From contig JALSHP010000344.1 of NCBI GenBank assembly GCA_026982175.1, positions 1-9,967 on the forward strand: a DNA stretch of 9,967 bases, given 5' to 3'. Position numbers and translations under genes: made by a program. Below are positions 1 to 6,578 of this stretch, piece by piece. This stretch comes from Campylobacteraceae bacterium (GTDB lineage Bacteria > Campylobacterota > Campylobacteria > Campylobacterales > Sulfurovaceae). How positions within the stretch are numbered: position 1 is the stretch's first letter; each line of letters begins with the position of its first letter. Under the pieces are notes generated by a model, which was not told where the DNA came from, did not search any database, and saw only the letters and a program-made list of their open reading frames with translations.

Positions 1-292
1 CCACACAGAAGACCACCTCTGCTTGGCTATCTTTTAAGATTTTTCGGGCTTGAAGTGTGGCTTTAATAAGCATGGAAATAGACTTCACTTTACCTAAAAG
101 CCCTTGATTTACCACCCCTTGTGTCTCTAAAAAATAGGTACTTTTAAACTGCTCATCTTCTTTAAACCACGCTTGGTCTTGCCCTTTAGTTGAACCAATA
201 TAGATAAGCTCTTCTTCTAAAAGATGCTCTTTAACCGCTTTAATGATGGTCAAATGCCCACCTGTTCCCCCACCTGTCATGACAATGCTCAT
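1..292 (-). CDS. murG: MurG, lipid II-forming N-acetylglucosaminyltransferase (N-terminal part)
   Basis: MurG transfers GlcNAc from UDP-GlcNAc to undecaprenyl-pyrophosphoryl-MurNAc-pentapeptide (lipid I) on the inner face of the cytoplasmic membrane, giving lipid II. Only the first 97 residues lie in the window; the gene runs off the left edge. The translation opens MSIVMTGGGTGGHLTIIKA, which contains the glycine-rich GGGTGGH loop typical of MurG at residues 7-13, followed by LIYIGSTKGQD around residues 29-39, as in epsilonproteobacterial MurG. The chosen ATG overlaps the ftsW stop codon by four bases (ATGA on the minus strand, 289-292), so the two are probably translationally coupled and co-transcribed. 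An internal ATG four codons later is less likely because it would remove the first beta strand. Family assignment is firm; the UDP-GlcNAc-binding C-terminal domain cannot be checked here. Confidence 0.95.
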   Translation of the reverse strand, partial: MSIVMTGGGTGGHLTIIKAVKEHLLEEELIYIGSTKGQDQAWFKEDEQFKSTYFLETQGVVNQGLLGKVKSISMLIKATLQARKILKDSQAEVVFCV

Positions 293-1413
293 ACTGCACT
301 CCTTGTAACTTTTTTAGAAATCATTAACACCAAGCCAATACTAAGTGCTGAAGCGATAACTTGTGAACCACCGTAACTCAAAAAGGGTACAGCAATCCCT
401 TTAATAGGCGTAATACCCGAGATACCAAATGAGTTGATGATGAATGAAAATGAGATTAAAAGTGCCACCCCTACACAAAAAAGATAGTAAGTAGGATTTT
501 CAACTTTTGCTGCAATTTTAAAAATACGAAAGATAATAAAAAACATGGTCAATGTCACAAAGAGAACCATGAAGAAGCCTAACTCTTCGGCAATACCTGC
601 TAAGATAAAATCGGTATTGACCTCGGAAAGATGTCCTAATTTATACTGTCCATTACCAATGCCTTGACCAAAGAAACCACCATTACGTATGGCATCTATG
701 GAGTTTGAAATCTGATAGGTTTCCAGTCGATTACTTTCGTTGTTAAAAGAGAGAAACCAATCTTTGATACGTTTTATTCTATGTGGTTGGGTCACAATAA
801 GCAGTGCCAATCCCCCTAAACTTAGTCCTGCAAGTAGTGAGAAGAAACGGAAACTACTTCCCACCAAAATAAAGAGAATAATAAGCGTCAAAGAGATAAC
901 TACTGTCTGCCCTAAATCTTTTTGAAAAACGGCAATGAGTAAGGTACTGATAACCAAAATGACAATATAGGGGATAAAAAGTTTAATCTCAGACTTTAAA
1001 TTCATCTCTCCTTTAGGCAGTCGTGTTCGCACCAATGACCATGAGATAAACATAATGAACCCAATTTTATAGAACTCAACAGGCGTAATAGAGACTGAAC
1101 CTAAGTTAATCCACCGTTTTGCACCCCCTACACTTTTGACAAATGATTCAGGCAAAAGAGGCATCATGAGCAAGATGATAAGAAATGTCAAAAAAAGCAT
1201 CATCCCAAGGGGCTTAAACCATCTATCTGCATCAAGTTTTGAAATGCCCACCATAAGTACTAGTCCAATAAGTACAGCCACTCCCTGTCGCAAAAAGAAA
1301 TGCATGTCATTGTAGCCATACTTAAGAACAACATAGCTAGAGAGAGAGTAGGACATGATTAATCCTAAAACCAAAAGGATCATTGTCGCACTAAATAAAG
1401 GTTTATCAATCAT
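289..1413 (-). CDS. ftsW: FtsW, septal peptidoglycan glycosyltransferase (SEDS family)
   Basis: FtsW polymerises lipid II into glycan strands at the division septum together with FtsI. The 374-residue reading starts MIDKPLFSAT and is almost entirely membrane segments, as expected for a ten-helix SEDS protein. Family signatures are GGAKRWINLGS at about residues 97-107, QKDLGQT at about 164-170, NTDFILAGIAEELGF at about 266-280 (Asp268 is the likely catalytic acid by analogy with RodA/FtsW) and PFLSYGGSQ near the C-terminus. The usual QPSE motif reads TPVE. An in-frame ATG ten codons upstream (1443) was not chosen: it has no ribosome binding site and abuts a -10-like GATAAAAT. The stop overlaps the start of murG by four bases. 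FtsW rather than RodA is preferred because of the coupling to murG and the divergent ftsI. Confidence 0.93.
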   Translation of the reverse strand: MIDKPLFSATMILLVLGLIMSYSLSSYVVLKYGYNDMHFFLRQGVAVLIGLVLMVGISKLDADRWFKPLGMMLFLTFLIILLMMPLLPESFVKSVGGAKRWINLGSVSITPVEFYKIGFIMFISWSLVRTRLPKGEMNLKSEIKLFIPYIVILVISTLLIAVFQKDLGQTVVISLTLIILFILVGSSFRFFSLLAGLSLGGLALLIVTQPHRIKRIKDWFLSFNNESNRLETYQISNSIDAIRNGGFFGQGIGNGQYKLGHLSEVNTDFILAGIAEELGFFMVLFVTLTMFFIIFRIFKIAAKVENPTYYLFCVGVALLISFSFIINSFGISGITPIKGIAVPFLSYGGSQVIASALSIGLVLMISKKVTRSAV

Positions 1414-1443
1414 AATTATATTCTTTGTTAGTTTAATAGGCAT

Positions 1444-1451
1444 ATTTTATC
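1444..1451 (-). promoter_or_regulatory. Candidate -10 element of the ftsW-murG promoter
   Basis: On the minus strand bases 1451-1444 read GATAAAAT, a plausible sigma-70 -10 box inside the 102-base ftsW/ftsI divergent gap. Initiation about 7 bases downstream would fall just inside or after the upstream ATG at 1443, which supports translation from the ATG at 1413. No convincing -35 is visible. Confidence 0.4.
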
Positions 1452-1476
1452 AGAATTTTAGTAAAATCTATTTTTT

Positions 1477-1492
1477 TATAGTAATATTTAAT
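1477..1492 (+). promoter_or_regulatory. Candidate -10 region of the ftsI operon promoter
   Basis: The plus strand has two overlapping -10-like hexamers, TATAGT (1477-1482) and TAATAT (1482-1487), preceded by a run of seven Ts. Either would give a short leader of roughly 20-27 bases before the ATG at 1516. No clear -35 is present, as is common in Campylobacterota promoters. Which hexamer is used cannot be decided by eye. Confidence 0.4.
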
Positions 1493-1503
1493 AGTAGTAA
1501 TTG

Positions 1504-1510
1504 AAAAAGG
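1504..1510 (+). promoter_or_regulatory. Ribosome binding site that fixes the ftsI start
   Basis: The sequence AAAAAGG ends five bases before the ATG at 1516, ideal spacing for a Shine-Dalgarno site. It lies inside the five extra codons that a TTG start at 1501 would add, so it argues for ATG 1516 as the true start. Confidence 0.7.
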
Positions 1511-1515
1511 TTAAT

Positions 1516-3399
1516 ATGCAAGAAAATAAAATGATACGTTATCGCTCCGCCATATTATTATTGCTTTTTATGGGAATATTTTTACTCTTTTTCATCTTTT
1601 TAATAAATTTAGTACAAAAAGTAAGCAGTGATGATGTACTAAACTGTAAAGTTGTTAAATTAGAAAATAAAGCCGTAAGAGGTAAAATTATCTCAGCAGA
1701 TAACTTTATAGTCGCCTATAGTTCCAAGCTTTTTAGAGCAGAGATTAATACTCGAAGCATTGATCCTAAAAAGAAGAACCTTTTTATTAAACTTTTTTCT
1801 ATCTACTCTGGTATGAGTGAAGAGGAAGTTAGCTCTAAATTTGTAGATAAATCAGGCAAAGCTAAGTCAGGATATATTTATCTTGCTGATAACTTAGATT
1901 ATCGTTTAGCGAGTGATTTAAAATCACTCTCGTACAAAATGATGAAGTTGAAAATCTTTCGCCCTTTAAACCCTAAAAAACCTCATATTATACATGCTTT
2001 AGACATTGTGCCTTTTAGTGAAAATCGTTACTTCCCACATAAAAAAAGCTTAACACCACTCATTGGGTATGTACGAAAGACAGCAGAAAAATACCGAAAG
2101 TCAAAAGGACTCAAAGGGCTAGAGAGAGCCTATAGTTCTTATCTTTTAGCCGAACAAGATGGAAAAATAGAGGGAAAAAGTGATTCCCTTAGTACCCCAC
2201 TACTCAATGGGGAGAGCCGAGAGACCAAACGTGTAGATGGCTTGAATCTACACCTCAATATGAAACTTTCATTTCAAAGAAAGGTAGAAAAAGTTTTAGA
2301 TGAGATGAAAAGTCAAGCATCGTCTCAAGAGGTGATGGCAGCAGTTATGGACTCTCAAACAGGGCAACTTTTGGCATTGGCAAGTTCGGAGCGTTTTGAC
2401 CCTGCACACATTCAACAAAAAGATGTCAACATCTTAAACCCAAACTTTTCAGAGTACCTCTATGAACCAGGTTCTGTAATGAAACCTTTTACCATGGCAA
2501 TTGCCTTAGACCACCATAAAGTGAATAGCAGAAAGCCCATTAAGTTAGGGGGAAAATTGGTTGTAAGTAAACACTATACCATCTCTGATGATGATTACTT
2601 TAAAGAGTTAATGCCTAAGGGGATTATTATGTATTCTTCAAACATTGGAATTGCTAAAATTGCATGGAGACTTTCGGGTAAGGAGCTGTATGATGGCTGG
2701 AGAGGTTTTGGCTTAGGTCGTCCCTCTGGTATTGACCTCTCGAAAGAGTTGGCAGGACGTATCAAAAGACCTTATCTCTTAAAATACAAAGTTCATGCGG
2801 CCAATACTGCTTATGGTTATGGATTACTGGTCAATTTTATGCAACTCATCAAAGCATATTCTGCTTTTAATAATGATGGAATTGCCGTCACTCCCAAAAT
2901 TGTTGAGAAGATGAGTGACCAACATGGAAAATTTTATCAAACACCACAAACCGTGGCTTCCCTTCAAGCGTGTACTCCTAAAACGGCAAATATTGTCAAA
3001 GATATGTTGATAGGAACCGTCAATAGAGGGACAGGAACGGCGGCACAATATGATGGTCTTGAAGTGGGTGGGAAAACGGGTACGGCTCACATTTCTGAAC
3101 GTGGACGCTATGTGGAGAAGTATCACAGTAGCTTCTTTGGCTTTGTCAATGACAAGTTTGGACACAAATATACCATTGGGGTCTTTGTCATTAAACCCCA
3201 AAAAGTCTATTTTGCTTCACAAACGGCTGCCCCTACCTTTCAAAAAATTGTGGGGAAAATGGTCGAAGAGAACTATTTGGTCGTTGACCATGCCTTAGCC
3301 AAAAAAGATTTAGCCAAAAGAAAAGCAATGCGTGAACGAAAACGTGCCGCCTATCTGCGTAAAATTAAAGCGTACAATAAGGAACATGGTATAGAATAA
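1516..3399 (+). CDS. ftsI: FtsI (PBP3), septal peptidoglycan transpeptidase
   Basis: Class B penicillin-binding protein that cross-links septal peptidoglycan in the periplasm, partner of FtsW. The 627-residue product has one N-terminal membrane anchor (about residues 12-33), a pedestal/dimerisation domain beginning RGKIISADN (about 55-63), and a C-terminal transpeptidase domain. The three active-site motifs are intact: SVMK with catalytic Ser320 in YEPGSVMKPF, the SSN triad at 374-376, and KTG at 520-522 in GGKTGTAH. There is no transglycosylase or PASTA domain. The YEPGS-x2-KP context and the divergent ftsW favour FtsI over the elongation enzyme PBP2 (MrdA). Length fits epsilonproteobacterial FtsI. 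After the catalytic domain comes an unusually Lys/Arg-rich tail (about residues 595-622). It heads a probable operon with a lipoprotein gene and dgkA. Confidence 0.92.
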   Translation: MQENKMIRYRSAILLLLFMGIFLLFFIFLINLVQKVSSDDVLNCKVVKLENKAVRGKIISADNFIVAYSSKLFRAEINTRSIDPKKKNLFIKLFSIYSGMSEEEVSSKFVDKSGKAKSGYIYLADNLDYRLASDLKSLSYKMMKLKIFRPLNPKKPHIIHALDIVPFSENRYFPHKKSLTPLIGYVRKTAEKYRKSKGLKGLERAYSSYLLAEQDGKIEGKSDSLSTPLLNGESRETKRVDGLNLHLNMKLSFQRKVEKVLDEMKSQASSQEVMAAVMDSQTGQLLALASSERFDPAHIQQKDVNILNPNFSEYLYEPGSVMKPFTMAIALDHHKVNSRKPIKLGGKLVVSKHYTISDDDYFKELMPKGIIMYSSNIGIAKIAWRLSGKELYDGWRGFGLGRPSGIDLSKELAGRIKRPYLLKYKVHAANTAYGYGLLVNFMQLIKAYSAFNNDGIAVTPKIVEKMSDQHGKFYQTPQTVASLQACTPKTANIVKDMLIGTVNRGTGTAAQYDGLEVGGKTGTAHISERGRYVEKYHSSFFGFVNDKFGHKYTIGVFVIKPQKVYFASQTAAPTFQKIVGKMVEENYLVVDHALAKKDLAKRKAMRERKRAAYLRKIKAYNKEHGIE

Positions 3400-3419
3400 C
3401 CAAACTACAAAGGATACCG

Positions 3420-3974
3420 ATGAAAAACATAATCAAAAAATCACTCTTAGTTGCCTTAGGGCTTATGATAGGCTCTTTTACTGCTTGTGTGGGCGTTGAC
3501 CCACAAGGAAGAGGATACTCTGTCGCTGTTCCTATGGAGATGATAAACTCTACTCTAGCAGGACAATTTCCACTTAAAGAGACCCGAAGTTTTGGAACAG
3601 TTGAAATGCTTGACCCCAATATCTTAGGGGCAGCAGGTTCAGATAAACTCTCAATTGGTACAGGCTTCAACATCACCAATATGTTTATGCCCAATGGCAT
3701 TGGGGGAAATTTAAGTCTCTCTTCGGGTGTGCGTTATGACCCTGCCACAAAGAACCTCTATTTAGCCAATCCAATGGTACAAGATTTAAAGTTTCAAGAC
3801 TTCTCTTTGGCAAAATATTTGACCAATGATATGAGAAATGCTTTAGGACTTCTCATTGCTGAAACCATCTCTAAAAAGCCTATTTATAACATCTCTAAAG
3901 CAGGTATAGGTTCTGGTTTGGTTAAAGGAATTGATGTTCGTAATGGTCAGATCTTTTTAACCTTTGGTCTGTAA
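3420..3974 (+). CDS. DUF1439 (YceB-like) lipoprotein
   Basis: Predicted envelope lipoprotein of 184 residues. A basic N-terminus (MKNIIKKS) and hydrophobic stretch end in SFTAC, with Cys23 as the likely lipidated residue; Phe at -3 is an unusual but tolerable lipobox position. The mature part resembles the DUF1439/YceB family as I recall it: a region around residues 40-75 like the YceB N-terminal half, then a C-terminal pattern of a Tyr-Asn-Ile-Ser strand followed by GLVKGIDVRNGQIFLTF, matching the family's K-G-I-x-V-x-x-G-x-I-x-x-x-F ending. No enzymatic activity is known for the family and none is suggested here. RBS AAAGGA (3409-3414) sits five bases before the ATG. It follows ftsI by 20 bases and precedes dgkA by 3, so it is probably co-transcribed with both. 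Confidence 0.75.
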   Translation: MKNIIKKSLLVALGLMIGSFTACVGVDPQGRGYSVAVPMEMINSTLAGQFPLKETRSFGTVEMLDPNILGAAGSDKLSIGTGFNITNMFMPNGIGGNLSLSSGVRYDPATKNLYLANPMVQDLKFQDFSLAKYLTNDMRNALGLLIAETISKKPIYNISKAGIGSGLVKGIDVRNGQIFLTFGL

Positions 3975-3977
3975 TCA

Positions 3978-4340
3978 ATGAACAATAAACCCAAATATAC
4001 ACTCTTTAAAAATGCCTCTTATGCTTTAGATGGTTTACTCCATGCCATTAAGACAGAGACCTCTTTTAAATTGGAGCTTTTTATTGCATTAATTGTGCTT
4101 CCTACAATTTATTTTATGCCATTTGAATTAAGCTATAAACTAATTCTTTTGGTGACTTACTTTTTAATTATGATAGCAGAGTTACTCAACTCTGCTGTTG
4201 AGAATGTGGTGGACTTAGTGACCAAAGAGATTCACCCTCTAGCCAAAGCAGCAAAAGACATTGGCTCTGCTGCTGTTTTATTTACAGTTATTTTACACAT
4301 TGTCTGTTGGCTTATTATTGGGGCAGATACTTTTTTGTAG
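3978..4340 (+). CDS. dgkA: DgkA, membrane diacylglycerol kinase
   Basis: Small integral membrane kinase that phosphorylates diacylglycerol with MgATP to phosphatidic acid, recycling lipid released by envelope-polymer synthesis. The 120-residue protein matches the E. coli enzyme (about 121 residues) almost position for position. It has an amphipathic N-terminal helix, Glu27 and Glu33 in TETSFKLE, then the diagnostic AELLNSAVENVVD (67-79) containing Glu68 (equivalent of catalytic Glu69) and metal-binding Glu75 (equivalent of Glu76). AKDIGSAAVL follows. Three membrane helices are expected. The start lies three bases after the preceding lipoprotein stop with no strong own RBS, suggesting translational coupling. 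Gram-positive relatives are undecaprenol kinases; in this Gram-negative setting the lipid kinase role is more likely, but undecaprenol use cannot be excluded by sequence alone. Confidence 0.95.
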   Translation: MNNKPKYTLFKNASYALDGLLHAIKTETSFKLELFIALIVLPTIYFMPFELSYKLILLVTYFLIMIAELLNSAVENVVDLVTKEIHPLAKAAKDIGSAAVLFTVILHIVCWLIIGADTFL

Positions 4341-4352
4341 TACTTTTTTGTA
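4328..4352. repeat. Tandem 12-base repeat at the dgkA 3' end
   Basis: TACTTTTTTGTA occurs at 4328-4339 and again at 4341-4352, period 13, spanning the dgkA stop codon. GTAC-T6-GTAC within it could form only a four-pair stem, so it is a poor intrinsic terminator, although the T-rich runs fit a transcript end between converging genes. Confidence 0.5.
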
Positions 4353-4357
4353 CGCAC

Positions 4358-5197
4358 TTAATTCATGGCTTCAACTTCGTCACTGCATTCAAGTAGATGA
4401 CAGAACTTCAAGCCATGCAAAAAGATAGCCCACGAGATATAAATCCACAAAAAGAAAAAAAGTAAGATACTCAATCCTCCATAGATACTCATGTAAGTTT
4501 TATTATGTAATACATAAAAGATAAACCCACTTTTAGCAATGTACCAAAATAAAGAGGCGATAAAAGAACTAATACCTGCTGCTTTAACAGAAACATGGGT
4601 ATTAGCAGAGATTTTATAAGTTAAAAAAAAGATAGACCAAACAATGAAAAATGGTAAAATTTTCAGTACTTCAATCCCATCAGTAAATTGATTTTTATCT
4701 AAAATGACTTGAATTTGAGTTGAGACATAAAAAGAGAGTACCATCATAATAGGGGTAAGCGTCACCAATGTCCAATAGACTGTTACTGAAGACCAAAAGC
4801 TTCTTCTTTTTGTTTCAAAAATATCATTAACAATGTAGTCATAGTTTTTAAAGAACATCAAAGATGCAAATAGAACATAAATTACCCCTACCATTCCAAG
4901 CTTAGCAGAGTTCTCTACAAAACCATTAATGTGATTGAGAATCTCTTTAGAATGTATCGGCATAAGGTTCTCAAAAAGCATGGATTGTATCTCTTTGTAA
5001 ACATCATCAAATAGAGGCAAATTGGTGAAAATAGATAAAATAATGACCAATAAAGGGATAATCGAAAAAAGCGTATAGTAACTCAAACTCGCAGAGTAGT
5101 AGGATAGTTTATCTTGAAAAAGAGAAGAGAGGAAATCCCTTAAAAACACATAGTAGCTTTTGATTAAGTTTCGTGTAATTAAAGGAGTTTTTGTCAT
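4358..5197 (-). CDS. YihY/BrkB-family inner-membrane protein
   Basis: Integral membrane protein of 279 residues and unknown biochemical function, from the family once mislabelled as ribonuclease BN. The family signature is the first membrane segment, ASLSYYTLFSIIPLL (about residues 36-50). About five further helices follow, near 99-117, 133-165, 178-198, 204-230 and 238-266, giving the usual six-helix layout with a short cytoplasmic N-terminus and an acidic tail. Length is normal. It is the last gene of a leftward operon, starting three bases after the glcD stop with no strong RBS, so translation is probably coupled. I recall Campylobacter jejuni having the same glcD-yihY pairing (there named rbn). 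Transport or envelope roles have been proposed for relatives, but nothing in the sequence identifies a substrate. Confidence 0.88.
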   Translation of the reverse strand: MTKTPLITRNLIKSYYVFLRDFLSSLFQDKLSYYSASLSYYTLFSIIPLLVIILSIFTNLPLFDDVYKEIQSMLFENLMPIHSKEILNHINGFVENSAKLGMVGVIYVLFASLMFFKNYDYIVNDIFETKRRSFWSSVTVYWTLVTLTPIMMVLSFYVSTQIQVILDKNQFTDGIEVLKILPFFIVWSIFFLTYKISANTHVSVKAAGISSFIASLFWYIAKSGFIFYVLHNKTYMSIYGGLSILLFFFLWIYISWAIFLHGLKFCHLLECSDEVEAMN

Positions 5198-5200
5198 CTT

Positions 5201-6577
5201 TTAGTTAAGTCCCATCTTCCCAGGATTCAAAATATTATTGGGGTCAAATGCCTTTTTAATATCTTTAAATAGGTTCATCTCTTGCTCATTGAATGCAATG
5301 TCCATAAAAGGAGCTTTAGAGGTACCAATACCATGTTCGCCACTCAATGTTCCCCCCATGTCAACAACCAATTGGAAAATCTCTTCAATACACTTATGAC
5401 CCTCGTCAATCTGCGAAATATCTATCATGACATTGACATGAATGTTACCATCTCCTGCGTGTCCAAAACAGGGAACTTTAAAGCCATATTTTGCCCCTAA
5501 AGCATAGATTTTTTCTAAGGCTTCAGGTAAAAGTGAACGTGGCACAGAGATGTCTTCATTGAGCTTTTTATTTCCAAAGATGGTGATGGATTGTGAGGCA
5601 TTTTTACGTGCATACCAAAGCTCTTTGGCTTCATCTTCATCTTGGGCAACTTTAAATTCCATTGCCCCATTCTCTTTAAATGAAGCCTCTAGGGTTTCAA
5701 GTTGAAAAGCGACCTCTTCAGGAACATTTCCGTCCACATCACCAATGAGAACGCCACCTGCATCTTTGGGTAAATCTACGCCTAACTTCTCAATGAGTGC
5801 TTCAATTACCAACTTATCTAAAAACTCCATCGCCACAGGGTTTGCTCCATTGGCTAATGATTTAAAAACAGCCGTCATGGCATTGTCTACACTTGGGAAG
5901 ATGCCCATGTAGGTCTTTTTGAACTTTGGTTTAGGGATGAGCTTTAGCGTAAGTTCAGTAAGCACGGCTAATGTTCCCTCTGAAGCAATTAAAATTCCTG
6001 CGGTGTTGTACCCTGCCACATCTTTAATGGTACGTTTTCCTGCTTGAATAATGTCCCCATTGGTTCGTACAGCACGAAGTGCCATAACATAATCTTTGGT
6101 AATTCCATATTTCGCGGCTCTCATGCCCCCTGCATTTTCACTAACATTTCCACCCAAAGTTGAGTAATCTTCACTCGCTGGGTCTGGAGGATAAAAAAGT
6201 CCTAACTCCTCCACATGACGTTGCAAATCTTTGTTAATCACTCCTGGTTGGACTACGGCTACCATGTTTTGTGTGTCGATTTCTAAGATTTTGTTCATGT
6301 GTTTCTCCATTCCCAAAATAATCCCACCATTAGCGGGTAATGCCCCACCTGTAAAGCCACTTCCTGCACCTCTTGGGGTAATGACAATGAGATGTTCATT
6401 ACAATACTTTAAAATATCACTTACATCTTGTTCATGCCGTGGGAAAATGACCGCATCTGGCTCATAACGTGTTCTAGTAGCATCATAACTGTATGCTAAC
6501 ATATGGGCTTTATCATCAAAGATATTCTCTTTACCAACAATATCGGTAAATGCTTTTAAATGTTTTTTATCTATCAT
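5201..6577 (-). CDS. glcD: GlcD-type FAD-linked 2-hydroxyacid oxidase/dehydrogenase
   Basis: Flavoprotein of the glycolate oxidase GlcD / D-lactate dehydrogenase family (vanillyl-alcohol-oxidase fold), oxidising a 2-hydroxyacid such as glycolate or D-lactate to the 2-oxoacid and passing electrons on. The 458 residues carry the FAD-binding PRGAGSGFTGGALP (68-81), PPDPAS...GGNVSENAGG (130-151) and SEGTLAVLTELT (199-210). The C-terminal oxidase domain has GHAGDGNIHVN (372-382, His373 and His380) and GEHGIG (413-418, Glu414/His415), the residues expected at the metal/substrate site. It closes FDPNNILNPGKM. Length matches Helicobacter GlcD. No FeS partner (GlcF) or GlcE is adjacent, so the substrate and electron acceptor are not determined. 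The start lies one base after the upstream stop, so it is translationally coupled to the exported protein gene. Confidence 0.92.
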   Translation of the reverse strand: MIDKKHLKAFTDIVGKENIFDDKAHMLAYSYDATRTRYEPDAVIFPRHEQDVSDILKYCNEHLIVITPRGAGSGFTGGALPANGGIILGMEKHMNKILEIDTQNMVAVVQPGVINKDLQRHVEELGLFYPPDPASEDYSTLGGNVSENAGGMRAAKYGITKDYVMALRAVRTNGDIIQAGKRTIKDVAGYNTAGILIASEGTLAVLTELTLKLIPKPKFKKTYMGIFPSVDNAMTAVFKSLANGANPVAMEFLDKLVIEALIEKLGVDLPKDAGGVLIGDVDGNVPEEVAFQLETLEASFKENGAMEFKVAQDEDEAKELWYARKNASQSITIFGNKKLNEDISVPRSLLPEALEKIYALGAKYGFKVPCFGHAGDGNIHVNVMIDISQIDEGHKCIEEIFQLVVDMGGTLSGEHGIGTSKAPFMDIAFNEQEMNLFKDIKKAFDPNNILNPGKMGLN

Positions 6578-6578
6578 T

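Noticed and set aside
740..925. Small plus-strand open frame of 61 codons
   Set aside because: Lies wholly inside ftsW on the opposite strand, with no RBS and no protein-like features.
1414..1443. ATG at 1443 as the ftsW start
   Set aside because: No RBS precedes it and a -10-like element abuts it; the ATG at 1413 gives the usual FtsW N-terminus. It is not fully excluded.
1501..1515. TTG start for ftsI at 1501
   Set aside because: The segment contains the AAAAAGG ribosome binding site spaced correctly for the ATG at 1516.
2824..3298. Open frames on both strands within the ftsI transpeptidase region
   Set aside because: They are shadows of the ftsI frame, which carries the intact KTG motif at this place.
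3365..3700. Minus-strand open frame of 111 codons over the DUF1439 gene
   Set aside because: The plus frame has a signal peptide, lipobox, RBS and family-like ending; the minus frame has none.
4358..5197. Ribonuclease BN annotation for the YihY protein
   Set aside because: The product is a six-helix membrane protein with no nuclease motif; the rbn name for this family is a known historical error.
5282..6467. Two plus-strand open frames inside glcD
   Set aside because: Opposite-strand shadows of conserved FAD- and metal-binding motifs.
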